In this document: piece after piece, positions 47,239 through 58,300 of the stretch
Layout: every line of letters starts with the position of its first letter
How positions within the stretch are numbered: position 1 is the stretch's first letter
Origin: Picochlorum sp. 'celeri'
Taxonomy: Eukaryota > Chlorophyta > Trebouxiophyceae
Length of the DNA: 64,000 nt
Reading direction: 5' to 3'
Assembly: GCA_010909725.1 (NCBI GenBank)
Contig: JAACMV010000023.1
Coordinates: 186,001-250,000, forward strand
Notes under the pieces: generated by a model
Database searches by the model: none
What the model was told of the DNA's origin: nothing
Seen by the model: the letters and a program-made list of their open reading frames with translations, nothing else
Made by a program: the position numbers and the translations under genes

Positions 47239-47752
47239 ATGGGTCTGCGTAAATTTAAAGGAAATGGCGTTGGTTGGGGCATTGGTATCGGTTGCGGTTT
47301 CGGAATAGGTGGGAATCTATTGCTCTTTTTGTGATGATAGAATTAAGTGTACATATTTTATATATTTGTTGATCCAGGGTATGGGTTTGGTGGAGCACCA
47401 ATCGGTATTGCTGGGCTTGGGGCAGGTGGTGGTTGTGGAGTAGGAGGTGGGTGCTTATGATTTGAGATTACTTTGGTAGATGCGCGTTTCATATATAGCG
47501 CTCATGTGTGGAGTGACCTGCTGTAATACCTTTGCTGTGCAGTTGGGCTAGGATGGGGTGTAGGAATAGCATTGGGGTCAGAGTATATAGGTATGTTTGT
47601 GGGTGACTGGTGAACTACAGGAGGAAAGGTATTGAATGTATGCTTTATTTGAATGTGTAGATATTAATCCCGAGTTTTTAGAGGGGAAGACGCACCGGCC
47701 GAATGTGATCAAGCAGGTGCAGTATGCCATCAAGAGAGTTTTCAATGCATAG
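47239..47752 (+). CDS. TGD5: TGD5-like small Gly-rich protein
   Basis: Four exons, 47239-47308, 47378-47446, 47543-47590 and 47661-47752, give 92 aa. All three introns (69, 96 and 70 nt) are phase 1. The protein reads MGLRKFKGNGVGWGIGIGCG, then Gly-repeat hydrophobic stretches (GYGFGGAPIGIAGLGAGGGC, GLGWGVGIALGSEYI) and ends with a hydrophilic tail DINPEFLEGKTHRPN ... AIKRVFNA. This is the composition and size of plant TGD5, which assists ER-to-plastid lipid import with TGD1-4. Gly-zipper helices could span or dimerise in an envelope membrane. The similarity is by pattern and tail; a search against TGD5 would settle it. Three introns in 279 coding bases is far above the window average. Confidence 0.72.
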
Positions 47753-47860
47753 AAGTTGTTGCCAATGTATGATATTTTACGTATGTATCGCCATGTAACA
47801 AATCCATATAATGTATCTGTATCAAGTGAATCTGTGATTCGTCATCATATGTATTGTTGT

Positions 47861-50800
47861 CTAGACAATGCGTACGTTCCCATGCCATGGGATGGGGAGA
47901 GTATTAGCTATGATGTCCATGTGAGCAAAGGTTTGCACTGATTGCAACGTCGGCTCTTCTTGTCTACACGGTTGAATGAGTGCTTCTAGTATTGGCTGAA
48001 CTTTTTCCATGCACAAATCTGGACTAGGTTCCATGGAAGGCTCTGGCAGGCCATTTTTGTTGTACAATAGGACCCAGGCTGCATCTGGGTCGATGGATGC
48101 AAGCGATGCAAAGCACGACTGTATTTCCTGATCGATCGATTGATTGCCTCCTATACTGGATTGCATGAGCTCCATGAGAGATGATAGGAAACTGCGAGTG
48201 ATTGGAAGCATGACCTCTTGCGCGTTCTCTTCTGTCAGTTTGGATATGAGAGAACTGGCAAAGTGCAGAATAGCTTTGCGTGTGCGCCGTAAAATCGCAG
48301 GAGATGTTCGATCCTCTTGTCCTGGAACAATAAAAGTGCTCTTTGGAGGGCCGTTGACGAGCAATGATTGGATTTTTGGCCAGGCATCTGTATTGAATCG
48401 GCGAGCCAAGAATTTTGGAGCCAGGAGCATCATCTCCTTCAAGCATGTGATGCTCGCTTCAATGACTGGAACTCTCAAATCTCCTAGAGAACCCATGAGT
48501 GGACGCCACATCAAATGGACAGAGGGAAGGAACGATGGTGGGTTTGCAGACTCCACAGGAATGAACTGACCCTCGCATTTAATGTGTTCCTCCACATCAT
48601 TTTTGAAGATCTCCAAGCCCTGATGCGCGGCGGATAACCCGCTCAGAGATTTTACCACCGCATGTAGTGACTGCACAGCGACTGGAAGCGATTTTGAGAC
48701 GGCCAGGGGTCCTACTGAATCAGCTATACTTTGTTCGAGTCTGGCAGCAGCAAGCAATCTTTTCCTTGCAAGCATGAGTCTCTCCCACACGTCCAATGTG
48801 ACATAGATGTCTTCCGTGAGTTTCTCCTCTATTTTTCCACGCCTTTCTAAAAAGTAGTCAGAAATCTCTTCAATACTGACTTCCTCACGCTCATCTGGCG
48901 TTGCAGTGTTGTGGAGGTCCTCTTGTTTGCCCTTGTGTGAAGATATTTGCAGAACCAAAGAATATATTTCGTCTAAATTTTCTTTGGCAACTTCCCAAGC
49001 CCCTTGAGCAATTTCCTGGGTACAGAGGACAAATGCAAGCACATTTTCTGGCTTTTCTCGCCTTTGGATGATTGAGATGCCCCTTACAACATGAGCAGCA
49101 GGCTCAGACAAGAGTGGGATCAGAGCAGTTGCTACACCAGATTCTTTTAACAAGGCTGCAAAAAGTTTTGGAGCGTCAGGATAAAGCGATGGCTGACGTA
49201 GCCGAATGCACATTCCATCAACAATGTAGTCGATATTCTTTTGGGCAAGTTCTTTGATTCCATTCTCATAGCCACTGTACTGACAAATGCTCTTCACTGC
49301 ATTTCTGGCGGAGGCAGATACAAACTGGTAATCGGACGCAAATTTTTCAATTACTGGCAGAATGGCTACATGCATGCATTTTCCATCGACTGCGAATTCC
49401 TCCTTTAGGCACCGAGCACAAACACTAACAAAGTTTAAACAATGGTGCTGAACGATTGCATTCAGCGTCTGCTCTTCGCCAGATGCCGAATTTTGAATGG
49501 CCCATATTGTCTTCAATAACCATACACGCTTGTCTAAAAGCAAATTGAGCGAGTCCAGGACAGCCCTTTTGCAGATTTCTAACATGGATGCATGATCTTG
49601 CCCGTGAGATCCCTCAAGCAGCCTTGCCCCTCCAAAAAGCAATTCGGATAAAACAATGACGACTTGTGTGACCTTTATTTGCCATGGTATATCGCCATGA
49701 TCAAATGCTTGCTCCCGTTTCCTGCTACTGGGATGCGACACCTGATCAAAATAATTTGTGATGGTACGAGTGCAGGAATCAATGAGGCGAGCAAAAGATG
49801 CTCCTGCTTCCTGGTGAACTTGGCAGTCATGAAGTAGTGCTGATATACTTATATGTCTAATTATCTCAGCCAGCGCATCATATGTCTGCTTTGTTGTCAC
49901 CAGTTGCAAAGCATTCGGGAATTCTGGAGCACCCAAGGATGTGGTTGTTGGATCACAGTTTGTTGACTTTTGTATTTCAAAGGTATCCATGATCGCGATC
50001 GAAGGCGATCTCGCAATCATTATTGCTGCAGAAACATCAATCTGAAAACAATCAACAAAAGTTTGTAGCAGTCTATCCGCACTCTCAGAGGTGAAGGCTA
50101 CACAATGGATGACATCCTGAGGTGACATGTATTCAACATAGGAGGCAAGTTTGAGAGCTTCTTGTCTTCCTTTGATCTCGTTCTCCCTTAGTTCAGAAGC
50201 TATATTATTCAACATTTGTTGCATCGAGTCTTCAGTCGAATGAGGACCAATGTCAAGCAGGTCGCCTTCCCTCTCTGATGCCAAGAAGCCCTCAAGCCAT
50301 GTGCCAGCTGGTCCCTTCACAGACGGCCAGGAATCTTGGGCGAGAATCAATACTATATCTATCAAGAACTTTTCCTTACCAAACGAGCGCGTGCATTCAC
50401 CCATGATGCGAGATACTAGCATGAAGAGGTGCAATCTGACAGAAGCATTCTCATGGTAGCATAGCTTTGGCAGACACATCTTCAAAATATCTGTGAGCTT
50501 TGCCGCACTCACTTGAACCCAATCCCACGAAAACTCAACTCGAAGAATATCTTTTCGCATTTCCACACGAGATTCCAATTCGCTGAGTGAAGGCAAGTTG
50601 CTAGCCTGGCTCTTGGCAAGAGACTTTCCTGCATTACATGCTTCAGCCATAGACCCCAATGTATCAACATACTGATCAATAGAAACCCCACGAGCATATT
50701 TCGACGTCGATGAACCGTCATCGACAATAGGTTCCAATGGAAGAATGGCGTTGTCTGAGAATACAATGCATACAATCTGCTCCAGAGCCTGCATACTGGC

Positions 50801-51637
50801 AACGACAATGGCACTGTTCTTTGACACAATGATATCACCGTGCACACCGCCAGTCGATGATTGCTGAAGAATTCTTTTCACAAGCCCAGTAGAAATTCCT
50901 GGTACAAAAAATGCAAGCACACGGGCATCGTCCACTGCCTTGAGCAGTGATGCTAGTGCTGTCAATGATGCAATTTGAACTTCCGTGTGTAGCTTGCTTG
51001 GTTTGGAAACATCATTGTACGGATGATTTAAGAGTGTTGCTATCGAATTACCTACCAAAGGCGCAGAAGATTCCTCTCGAAGCCATCCATGACAATCAGA
51101 CCCGTCAGCAAAAGAATCCTTTTCAAAAATTGCACAAAGGATGTCTGCAACCACTTTGCGAGGCTGCTCAGACAGAAACTCCTCTGGCAACGACAATAGC
51201 ATCATCAGTTTTTGTGCCAGCGAAGCCATTTGGCGATCATCATACAACTTACATCGCGTCAGCAAAACCTTCATGCACCTGACTGTCTCAAGCACGGCAT
51301 CATCCCTTCTCAACGCGTCAACAAACCCTCTTTTTTCTTCTTCTTTTTCTTCATCATCCGGCGTTCTTGATTCATCCCGAGAGGATACAGCAGCATCCAC
51401 AACAACACTCAAGGGAAACAATGCATAGTCCAAGCACGCCTGGAGTCCCTCATGATCAACCTGTGCAAGTATCTGTGCCAGCCTTCTCACAACTCCCTCA
51501 AACTCTGTGGTATCCTTTCTAGCTTTTAATAGATTGGAACACAGCGGCTGCAGTTGCCAGAATACATGAGCTTTCTTCTCATCGAGGTTTTCATTGGGAT
51601 CATCAGCGTCTGTCCCTGGACAGAAGAGTAAACACAT
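47861..51637 (-). CDS. TTI1: TTI1 (TELO2-interacting protein 1) homologue
   Basis: 1258 aa, single exon, all alpha-helical HEAT-like repeats. The N-terminal FWQLQPLCSNLL followed by LQACLDYALFPLSVVVDA is the most conserved part of the TTI1 family. Later blocks include LRVPVIEASITCLKEMMLLA and RRTRKAILHFASSLISKLTE near the C-terminus. TTI1 with TELO2 and TTI2 forms the TTT complex, a co-chaperone of HSP90 for PIKK kinases (TOR, ATM, ATR, DNA-PKcs-type). There is no catalytic motif. The ATG is 41 bp downstream of the preceding gene's stop on the same strand. The family call rests on N-terminal similarity and architecture. Confidence 0.78.
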   Translation of the reverse strand: MCLLFCPGTDADDPNENLDEKKAHVFWQLQPLCSNLLKARKDTTEFEGVVRRLAQILAQVDHEGLQACLDYALFPLSVVVDAAVSSRDESRTPDDEEKEEEKRGFVDALRRDDAVLETVRCMKVLLTRCKLYDDRQMASLAQKLMMLLSLPEEFLSEQPRKVVADILCAIFEKDSFADGSDCHGWLREESSAPLVGNSIATLLNHPYNDVSKPSKLHTEVQIASLTALASLLKAVDDARVLAFFVPGISTGLVKRILQQSSTGGVHGDIIVSKNSAIVVASMQALEQIVCIVFSDNAILPLEPIVDDGSSTSKYARGVSIDQYVDTLGSMAEACNAGKSLAKSQASNLPSLSELESRVEMRKDILRVEFSWDWVQVSAAKLTDILKMCLPKLCYHENASVRLHLFMLVSRIMGECTRSFGKEKFLIDIVLILAQDSWPSVKGPAGTWLEGFLASEREGDLLDIGPHSTEDSMQQMLNNIASELRENEIKGRQEALKLASYVEYMSPQDVIHCVAFTSESADRLLQTFVDCFQIDVSAAIMIARSPSIAIMDTFEIQKSTNCDPTTTSLGAPEFPNALQLVTTKQTYDALAEIIRHISISALLHDCQVHQEAGASFARLIDSCTRTITNYFDQVSHPSSRKREQAFDHGDIPWQIKVTQVVIVLSELLFGGARLLEGSHGQDHASMLEICKRAVLDSLNLLLDKRVWLLKTIWAIQNSASGEEQTLNAIVQHHCLNFVSVCARCLKEEFAVDGKCMHVAILPVIEKFASDYQFVSASARNAVKSICQYSGYENGIKELAQKNIDYIVDGMCIRLRQPSLYPDAPKLFAALLKESGVATALIPLLSEPAAHVVRGISIIQRREKPENVLAFVLCTQEIAQGAWEVAKENLDEIYSLVLQISSHKGKQEDLHNTATPDEREEVSIEEISDYFLERRGKIEEKLTEDIYVTLDVWERLMLARKRLLAAARLEQSIADSVGPLAVSKSLPVAVQSLHAVVKSLSGLSAAHQGLEIFKNDVEEHIKCEGQFIPVESANPPSFLPSVHLMWRPLMGSLGDLRVPVIEASITCLKEMMLLAPKFLARRFNTDAWPKIQSLLVNGPPKSTFIVPGQEDRTSPAILRRTRKAILHFASSLISKLTEENAQEVMLPITRSFLSSLMELMQSSIGGNQSIDQEIQSCFASLASIDPDAAWVLLYNKNGLPEPSMEPSPDLCMEKVQPILEALIQPCRQEEPTLQSVQTFAHMDIIANTLPIPWHGNVRIV

Positions 51638-51678
51638 GTATGTCTAAATTCTTACATGACACCACCATTCGATCGATT

Positions 51679-52492
51679 TCAAGGAGAAACCTCAAACTCA
51701 TGCCAATCATCATCGTCGTCATCATCATGGCCAAACATACCTCCAGCTCCACTAGGAAATGTATCATTCATACTTTTTACGAGTCCTTGTATCATAGACT
51801 CCATCTCACCCTCATCACGTGTGGGACCTGATGCTGCATGTCTGCCCAGATCCACGCCATGCGTGACCTCAGAGGTCTCTTTCAATAACTCCTGATGATC
51901 ATCCTCATGAGCGTGTCGTTCTTCTCTCTTCCTATCATGAGACTCTTCTTCGGTCACAAGGCCATGCCCACCCTGCTCTTCCTCCTCCTTCTCCACAGCA
52001 TCCAGCATGCGCTGAAACTCCTTTGACACTTTCACCCTACATGAAACCAATGCAGTGGATAAAACACAATGATCATACAGACACATATGCATATATATAG
52101 ATCTCCTTCCTTGAAGAATAATAACAAAAAAAAAGGACGTACTTTGGAAGATCTCGCTGAATACTTTCCTGCAGCCTTGCCACAAAATCTTCCTCACCTC
52201 CAACATCTGCTGAGATACCAGGAACATCATCATCATCATGGTATACAACATCAGAGACACCGCTCACACGCTCCTTCTCCTCCTCCTCATCATCGTGTTC
52301 GCTCAAAATTCGAAAGATGCCATCATCATCATCATCATCATTGCCACCCTCAACCAGACCAGCTGCATACACATCCTCCACATACTCTCCTCTCCACACC
52401 ATCTCAGGCGGAACACCTTCTACCACCTCGTGTATATCACTAGAATCACCATCATCCATACCATCAACCGTGCCAGCATGTCGAGGCGCCAT
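51679..52492 (-). CDS. Acidic protein of unknown function
   Basis: Exons 52143-52492 and 51679-52036 (106-nt intron, GTACGT...ATGTAG) give 235 aa. The splice restores RLQESIQRDLPK-VKVSKEFQRMLDAV. Composition is strongly acidic, with runs of Asp (DDDDDD near residue 55 and again before the C-terminus, HDDDDDDDWHEFEVSP). Two amphipathic helices lie in the middle. There is no signal or membrane segment. A weak resemblance in size and composition to PEX19-like proteins was considered but not supported. It lies 46 bp after TMEM234 and 41 bp before TTI1 on the same strand. Confidence 0.78.
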
Positions 52493-52538
52493 CCCCTCCA
52501 ACAATCACAAAGCACGATACAGAGAGCCACTCCAACAA

Positions 52539-53108
52539 TCACACAGTACTACACAGTGCCACTCCCAATCCCAAGCACAGCACTCCAGGAACACCAGGCC
52601 ACACCGGCACCCCTTCTCCTATAATAAAATCAACCACAGCAGTACTCACAATACTCGTCCCGTTGGTCAACGGCACCGCCAAAGAAATCTGAGAATCCTT
52701 CAACGCCCTTGCAAACAACACACTCCCCAACAGATTCAAACCCTGAGGAAGACTAAACTGCCAGCACACCAGGTGATCATAAACACTCTGAAGCACAGTA
52801 AACAGCACGCTCTCTGTCGCACGATGCCTTGTAAAACCGCCTGCAGCTCTTCTTCTCTTCTCCACCAACAGAGTCCCTCGACGTATCAGTGGGTTGGTCA
52901 CACCTGCATCGGATCCAATCAAGAAATCAGTACGTTTTAAACACAGAGTCGCAGCTGGTATGCTGCCATACTGGTATTCTTTCTTCTGTCGGTCACATGA
53001 TGATGATGTGGTCTTTATTATTGAAAGAATGATTGTTTATTGCCTTGTTAATTCTGATCAACACGCACCCCACAGCACTCCAATCAAAATAAATATCCAA
53101 ATATTCAT
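52539..53108 (-). CDS. TMEM234: TMEM234 family membrane protein
   Basis: Exons 53069-53108 (13 codons) and 52539-52903, with a 165-nt intron (GTGCGT...GATGCAG), giving 134 aa. Without the first exon the start is lost; with it the N-terminus reads MNIWIFILIGVLWG-VTNPLIRRG, the family signature (LWG-TNP--RRG). Later blocks are NLLGSVLFARALKDSQISLA, VPLTNGTSIVSTAVVDF and GVLCLGLGVALCSTV. Four membrane helices, EamA/DMT-related fold. Function is not established in any organism. The 3' end lies 46 bp before the ATG of the acidic gene on the same strand, with no TGTAA between them. Confidence 0.9.
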
Positions 53109-53608
53109 CCACACATAGTGTATTCAAAATACAGCACAATACCCATCCATGCATGGGACATGCAGTCATCTGTGAGTATCTAAATGTATCTATTTACGGA
53201 CTCGTACGTTTCGTACGCCTGATCATCCAAATCTTCTTCTTTCAACACCCATGCTCCGAGAAAAAGTGATTGAACCGATACAAGTAAAAATAGTACATTT
53301 GTATCTCACCAGGGTCTGTAGTGGATGTACATGATCACCGAATCAGTCGTCTCTGATTCGCATTCTTTCACAGAAGATTTCAGGATTGTTATTATTTACT
53401 AGGAAAGAAAAGAAACAATCAGCATCATTATTTCATAAAACAATTATATGGAAGTACTGATCCATCCATGAAGTAAAAGAAACGAGACTCTTCAAGCAGC
53501 AAAAAAGGTAAAGAAGAAACTTGAGAAGAAGATACTGCAACTAGAATAGAATAAAAGACGTTAGTAGTAGTAGTAGTAGTAGTATTCTGAACATCACCAT
53601 CGTATGCG
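53109..53608. other. Intergenic with (AGT)7 microsatellite
   Basis: 500 bp between the divergent TMEM234 and transporter genes. An AGT microsatellite of 7 units lies at 53563-53583, and AGT units recur in the first codons of the transporter. No other feature is seen. Confidence 0.55.
53563..53583 (+). repeat. (AGT)7 microsatellite
   Basis: Seven perfect AGT units, 25 bp upstream of the transporter start codon; likely in its 5' UTR. Confidence 0.9.
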
Positions 53609-54709
53609 ATGAGTAGTAGTAGTATGGATCAACAGCAGCAACAGGGGAGTGGGGGGCACAAACCCATGGTTCGCATTGCGTCCATCCTGTATTTTATGGG
53701 GTCCTCCATGCTGGTGCAATTCACCACCAAGGCCATCTTCACGACGTATCAGTTCCATTTTCCTTTGACGGTAGCATTATTACAGATGACATTTATATCC
53801 ATCGTGACATTCATCGTGGCAAAGCCAGAGGTATCCTTGGGGCTGTTCAAGAGCCTTGCGCCCCTCGCTGTGATCAACGTGCTCAATGTGGTGTCTGGAT
53901 TGGTCGGGACTGGTGGCCTCAATGTACCCATGTTCATCGCCTTGAGGCGCTTTACGCTTTTATTTACCATTCTATTAGAGCGGTTTTGGTTGAAGAAAAC
54001 GCATGATTGGCCGACGCTGAGCGCCATGGGGATTATGATTGGTGGGGCTCTGATTGCAGCCCTCACAGACATGACATTTTCCTTGTACGGGTATTCTGCC
54101 GTCTTGTGCAACGACGTCCTGACGTCGTTGTATTTAATCATGGTGAAGAATGCTCCGGTGACGAGAGGTCTCACGACCACGAGAATGCTGTTTTATAATT
54201 CAACAATGAGTATTCCTCTCCTCTTGTTTGCCATGTACACCAGGAATGAGCTTGGTCGACTGTCCACAGCACCTCAGCTTCAGAATCCAGAGTTTGTCGT
54301 TGTATTATTCTTGGCAAGTGCGCTTGGGTTGAGTATCAATCATTCCACATTCATCTGTACTCGTATTAATGAACCGCTGATGACGTCTGTGGCTGGAAAC
54401 TTGAAGAATGCAGTCATGACTGTTGTTGGGGCCATTGCCTTTCCAGACTTTGTGTTTGACCCAGCCAATACGCTTGGTCTTACATTGTCCATGACCGGTG
54501 CTATTTGGTATGCGACAAGATCTGCATTGAAAGCTCGACAAAAGACCATGAAGGATACGTTGTTACAGCAACAGCCAGTGATTGGTAAGGATCGATTGAG
54601 AAAATTGAGCGGCACCAGCCAGGATGATATCCAACCCATCATCCTCCAGGGGAGGAATGATTCGCTCGAGATGCGAATGACGCAGAATCAGCCATTCTCC
54701 CCTGAATAA
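53609..54709 (+). CDS. Nucleotide-sugar transporter (DMT/SLC35D-like)
   Basis: 366 aa, single exon, about ten hydrophobic helices from residue 20 to 315. The central GGLNVPMFIALRRFTLLFTI and LLERFWLKK match the SLC35D/VRG4 type, and the tail helix before the end carries the usual ENDING of a Golgi nucleotide-sugar carrier. A Gln/Ser-rich N-terminus and a C-terminal tail of about 50 residues are cytosolic. It would import a nucleotide sugar (UDP- or GDP-type) into Golgi or ER in exchange for the nucleoside monophosphate. The exact sugar cannot be read from the sequence. A TGTAA signal follows at 54734-54738. Confidence 0.85.
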   Translation: MSSSSMDQQQQQGSGGHKPMVRIASILYFMGSSMLVQFTTKAIFTTYQFHFPLTVALLQMTFISIVTFIVAKPEVSLGLFKSLAPLAVINVLNVVSGLVGTGGLNVPMFIALRRFTLLFTILLERFWLKKTHDWPTLSAMGIMIGGALIAALTDMTFSLYGYSAVLCNDVLTSLYLIMVKNAPVTRGLTTTRMLFYNSTMSIPLLLFAMYTRNELGRLSTAPQLQNPEFVVVLFLASALGLSINHSTFICTRINEPLMTSVAGNLKNAVMTVVGAIAFPDFVFDPANTLGLTLSMTGAIWYATRSALKARQKTMKDTLLQQQPVIGKDRLRKLSGTSQDDIQPIILQGRNDSLEMRMTQNQPFSPE

Positions 54710-54747
54710 TTATAATTATATACATAAAAAAGTTGTAATAGTTACAT

Positions 54748-55363
54748 ATGATGAGGAAGAAGAGGCATCCATTCGAAGAAGAAAAAGCGCTGACATGGGA
54801 AAGCGTTTCATGGCCAGATGGGTCCAGGTATGAGGCTGATCGGTTTCCTTTTTATTTATTTAAGAAATATTGAATATTTTTTACTATCTGCATATAGATA
54901 TGAGGGATTGGTCAAGGGAGATTGTGCGCATGTGAGAGGGGTGTTTACATATGGCAAGGACGGGGACAGGTATTTGGGAGAATACAAGGATAATGAGATG
55001 GATGGGTATGGAGTGTATGCGTGGAAGCGTGGTACTGTGTATCGAGGGGAGTGGAAGGAGAGTATGATGCATGGGTGTGGGGTCAAGGTGGTGAAGCAGG
55101 CGAATGGGACCATGTTGGCAGAGGAGGGTGAGTTTGTTGAGGATGAATGGAAGGGGGTGACGGGGGTTTGTAGTTTGAAGCAGGCGCGGAAGGCTGCGGA
55201 ATATGCTGATGCGGCAGCTCAGATGGCGTCGGCGTTTCAGTTGGATAGAGAATATGTGGCAGATGATGGGAATGTGCCTGCTGGGTTGAAGAGGGTGGCA
55301 GAGGGTATGGAGGCGAATCGGAGTGAGAGGCGGAAGGGAAGGCGGTTTTTCGGATTGTTCTAG
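54748..55363 (+). CDS. MORN-repeat protein
   Basis: Exons 54748-54827 and 54898-55363 (70-nt intron, GTATGA...ATATAG), giving 181 aa. The splice completes WPDGSR-YEGLVKGD, the first MORN. Further repeats are YLGEYKDNEMDGYGVYAW and YRGEWKESMMHGCGVKVV. The Ala-rich helix after it (QARKAAEYADAAAQMASAFQ) and the basic end are not assigned. MORN repeats bind membranes or form scaffolds in flagella, plastid division and lipid kinases. Its target here is unknown. The gene ends 21 bp from the stop of the convergent protease gene. Confidence 0.88.
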
Positions 55364-55384
55364 ATGCATTAGTACATTTACATG

Positions 55385-58300
55385 TTAATAGTATATGAGT
55401 GGGGGACTCGGGTATGATTCATTGGTGGTGTGGAGGTGATGGAGGGCGCTGGTATCATGGATTACAGTGGTGGATTCTTGTGCCGACTCTACAGGCGTCT
55501 TCCTGGATGGTGGATCGACGTGGGCAGTCAGCTTTCGTGTCTTGATACCGATTGGAGCAATGTAGTTTGTATAAAAGTCTACTACGTTGGCGTGTGTGAT
55601 GGTGTGGAGAGCATGAATGTCAGCCTGCCTGTGGTCAAATTCTCCTGATCTGTTGATGAGCGCATCCCAGAGGCGCTCTCCTTGGTCCGACAGATTTCTA
55701 TCCTTTTGCTGTTTATGCTCTATGAGAGCTTTTTTATTGTTTTCAAATTCTGTGTCGCTCATTGATGTGAGCGTATCGAGGAATTCGATAAGGAAGGTGT
55801 CAATCTCGTGTTCCAGATGGACTGCTGCATGGTTTCTGCTCTGGATTACTATGCAGAGGCCTTGCACGCCGTGGGTGAGGCGGGTCCCGCTCGATACGAT
55901 ATACCCAAGCTGTTTTTGTGTTCTCAAAATGTTATAGCATGGGGCGTAGAGTATTTGGTCGACCAGGTCCAGCAAGCTCCTTTCCTTTGCTGAGAGGGCA
56001 TGGCCCACTTGAATGTAATACTCAATGCTGCTATTCTCCTCCTGTGGGTTCACAGCGACCTCCTTTCTGATGATATTGCCCTGTAGTTTCATAACGTGTG
56101 GAATCATATGAGACGCTGAGTGTGTAAAACCAAGTGAATTGCTGGCAATCTGGCACAGGTTCTGTGCAGCCTCTTTGGTGCAGTTTCCTATAATGAGGCT
56201 CGCAAGGTGGCCCTTTTCCACCAAGGTTTTCGAAAACTGTCGGACCTGATCACCCTCAATGCTCTGTATTTCAATCATCACATCTCTTGGATCAACTTGC
56301 TGATGTTTGAGGGTCTGCAATCGCAAGAATGTGGCATGTTTTGTTGGCTTGATCAATGCATTCGAGTAGTGCCTGTGCACTGTTTCCTTGACTCTGGCAA
56401 AATCGTCATCTTTGAATTCGAGTCGAGCCAATGTAGAGAATACCAAATGTGTCAATTGATCTATTTTTTCACTAAATCCTTCGATCCTAAAGTCTATACT
56501 ACCGTGCCCGTCCATGTATATAGAGTAATGCATGCCAGCCATGTCAGCCAAGTAGGTTTCCTCACAGAGAACATCCTCCAACAGTTTTATGGTGAGATGC
56601 GTCAATGCGGCATGCCTTGGAGATATATCTGATATCGTGTAATGAAATTTATAGAATGAGCTGATTTTAGGAACCCTAAATTCTGTATCCATCAGATGGA
56701 AGAGTGTCGCATTGGACACATCTGGAGATGATGAGGTGGATACTCTGGTGGGGATTCCCCTGTGTCCACTGACATGCTCTTTGGATACCACAGACGTATC
56801 AGTAGCAATATATGGATTCTGTTTTGGTAAGTGATATACCTCTTCAGATTGCGTTCTATCATGGCGTACAACTGCAGGATCCAGCTGACACACTAAAAAA
56901 TCAAACTGAAACCACTTTTCAGAAATCTCTTGTACATCCGACACACTGCGCATGGACTTCATTCGAGCCACCTGCTTACCGTAGGACTTGGTTTGAAGTT
57001 CTATTGCTGCACGCTCGGGTACCATGTATCCGAGAATTTGCTGGATCAGCGCAGGGTCGAATTCATCGTGCAGAAATGACCATTCTAGAATGTGATGAAG
57101 GGGGACATGATGCATATCGGAACTGATCTGCGATACATAGTCCGATGGATCCTCTTCTTCTAAGTAATCCCATTTAAGCCGTGCAATAGCTTTCATTTCA
57201 TCCCAGACCCATTTCTGGGGCTCCATACTCTGGAGCATGTCAAGGTATCGAAATACTGCCCTGACAACGCGTAATCCACACCCAGGCTCAGCATCGAGGC
57301 CACTATCAGTCAATGTAACTGTTATTTCAAACAACCAATACGATGAATTCTGCTCGGATACACCTGCGCAGAGATCTGTCGCCCATTCACTGTGTTTTAA
57401 ACACGCCAACAGTGATCCCTTGCCTTCATGGCCTACCAAGTGACTGATGTAATCCTCCGCCTTTTTACCATACTGCTTCTCTAGCCAAGACGGCAGATAA
57501 AATGACACTGTGACTTTATTCTCGTCTCGAGAGGACGGAATGACGGAGAGCTGGAGGTCATTCCTGGTTAGGGGCATGTGGTCAAACCGAGTGCGACTGG
57601 TCATTTCAGAACATGGTATTCCAGCAAAATGTTCCTCCACCCACGACTCCATCACAGAAATTTCTTCTCCCGACAGGATGACAAGATTCATTCGTTCTGC
57701 ACTGTAGAATCTTTTGTAATATTCAATGATCCTATCCCTCACATTCACGCCTTTGGCAGCAGGTTGATCAAAGAGAGATTCTTTATTGCCCCAGCCAAAT
57801 TTGGAAGCTGGATGGCCAGGTGCCACCATGGATGCTCTTGATTGCGATAAGCGACATGAATCGCTTTGCAATACACCAGAGAACTCGCTATCTATGGCAA
57901 GAACCTCCCTCTCCATTGCATCTTGCTTGAACAATGGAGCAATGAAGAATTGGGCGAATCGATCCAATGCACCCCAAAAAGCATCTGGAGCGCATTCAAA
58001 ATGAAACGTAGTGCTCTCCTCTTCAGTGAAAGCGTTGCTAGAACCATTGTGCTGATTTAAGTATGCATCATACTCATGTTCATCTGGAAACTTCTCACTC
58101 CCCATAAAAAGCATGTGTTCCAAGTAATGACTCAGACCAGGCAACTCATCTGGGTCACAAAAATGCCCTACACCCACAGAGAGAGCAGCTGCAGCTCGTT
58201 TCATTCCCATCTCCTCATCACCACCAGTGGAACCATCAGTCAAGGACCCTTCCTGCATCATAATGGCCATAGCTTATCACATCGAGCATCGAAGGAGCCT

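Noticed and set aside
51679..52492. PEX19
   Set aside because: Acidic and of similar size, but it lacks the C-terminal farnesylation CaaX and the conserved PEX19 helices.
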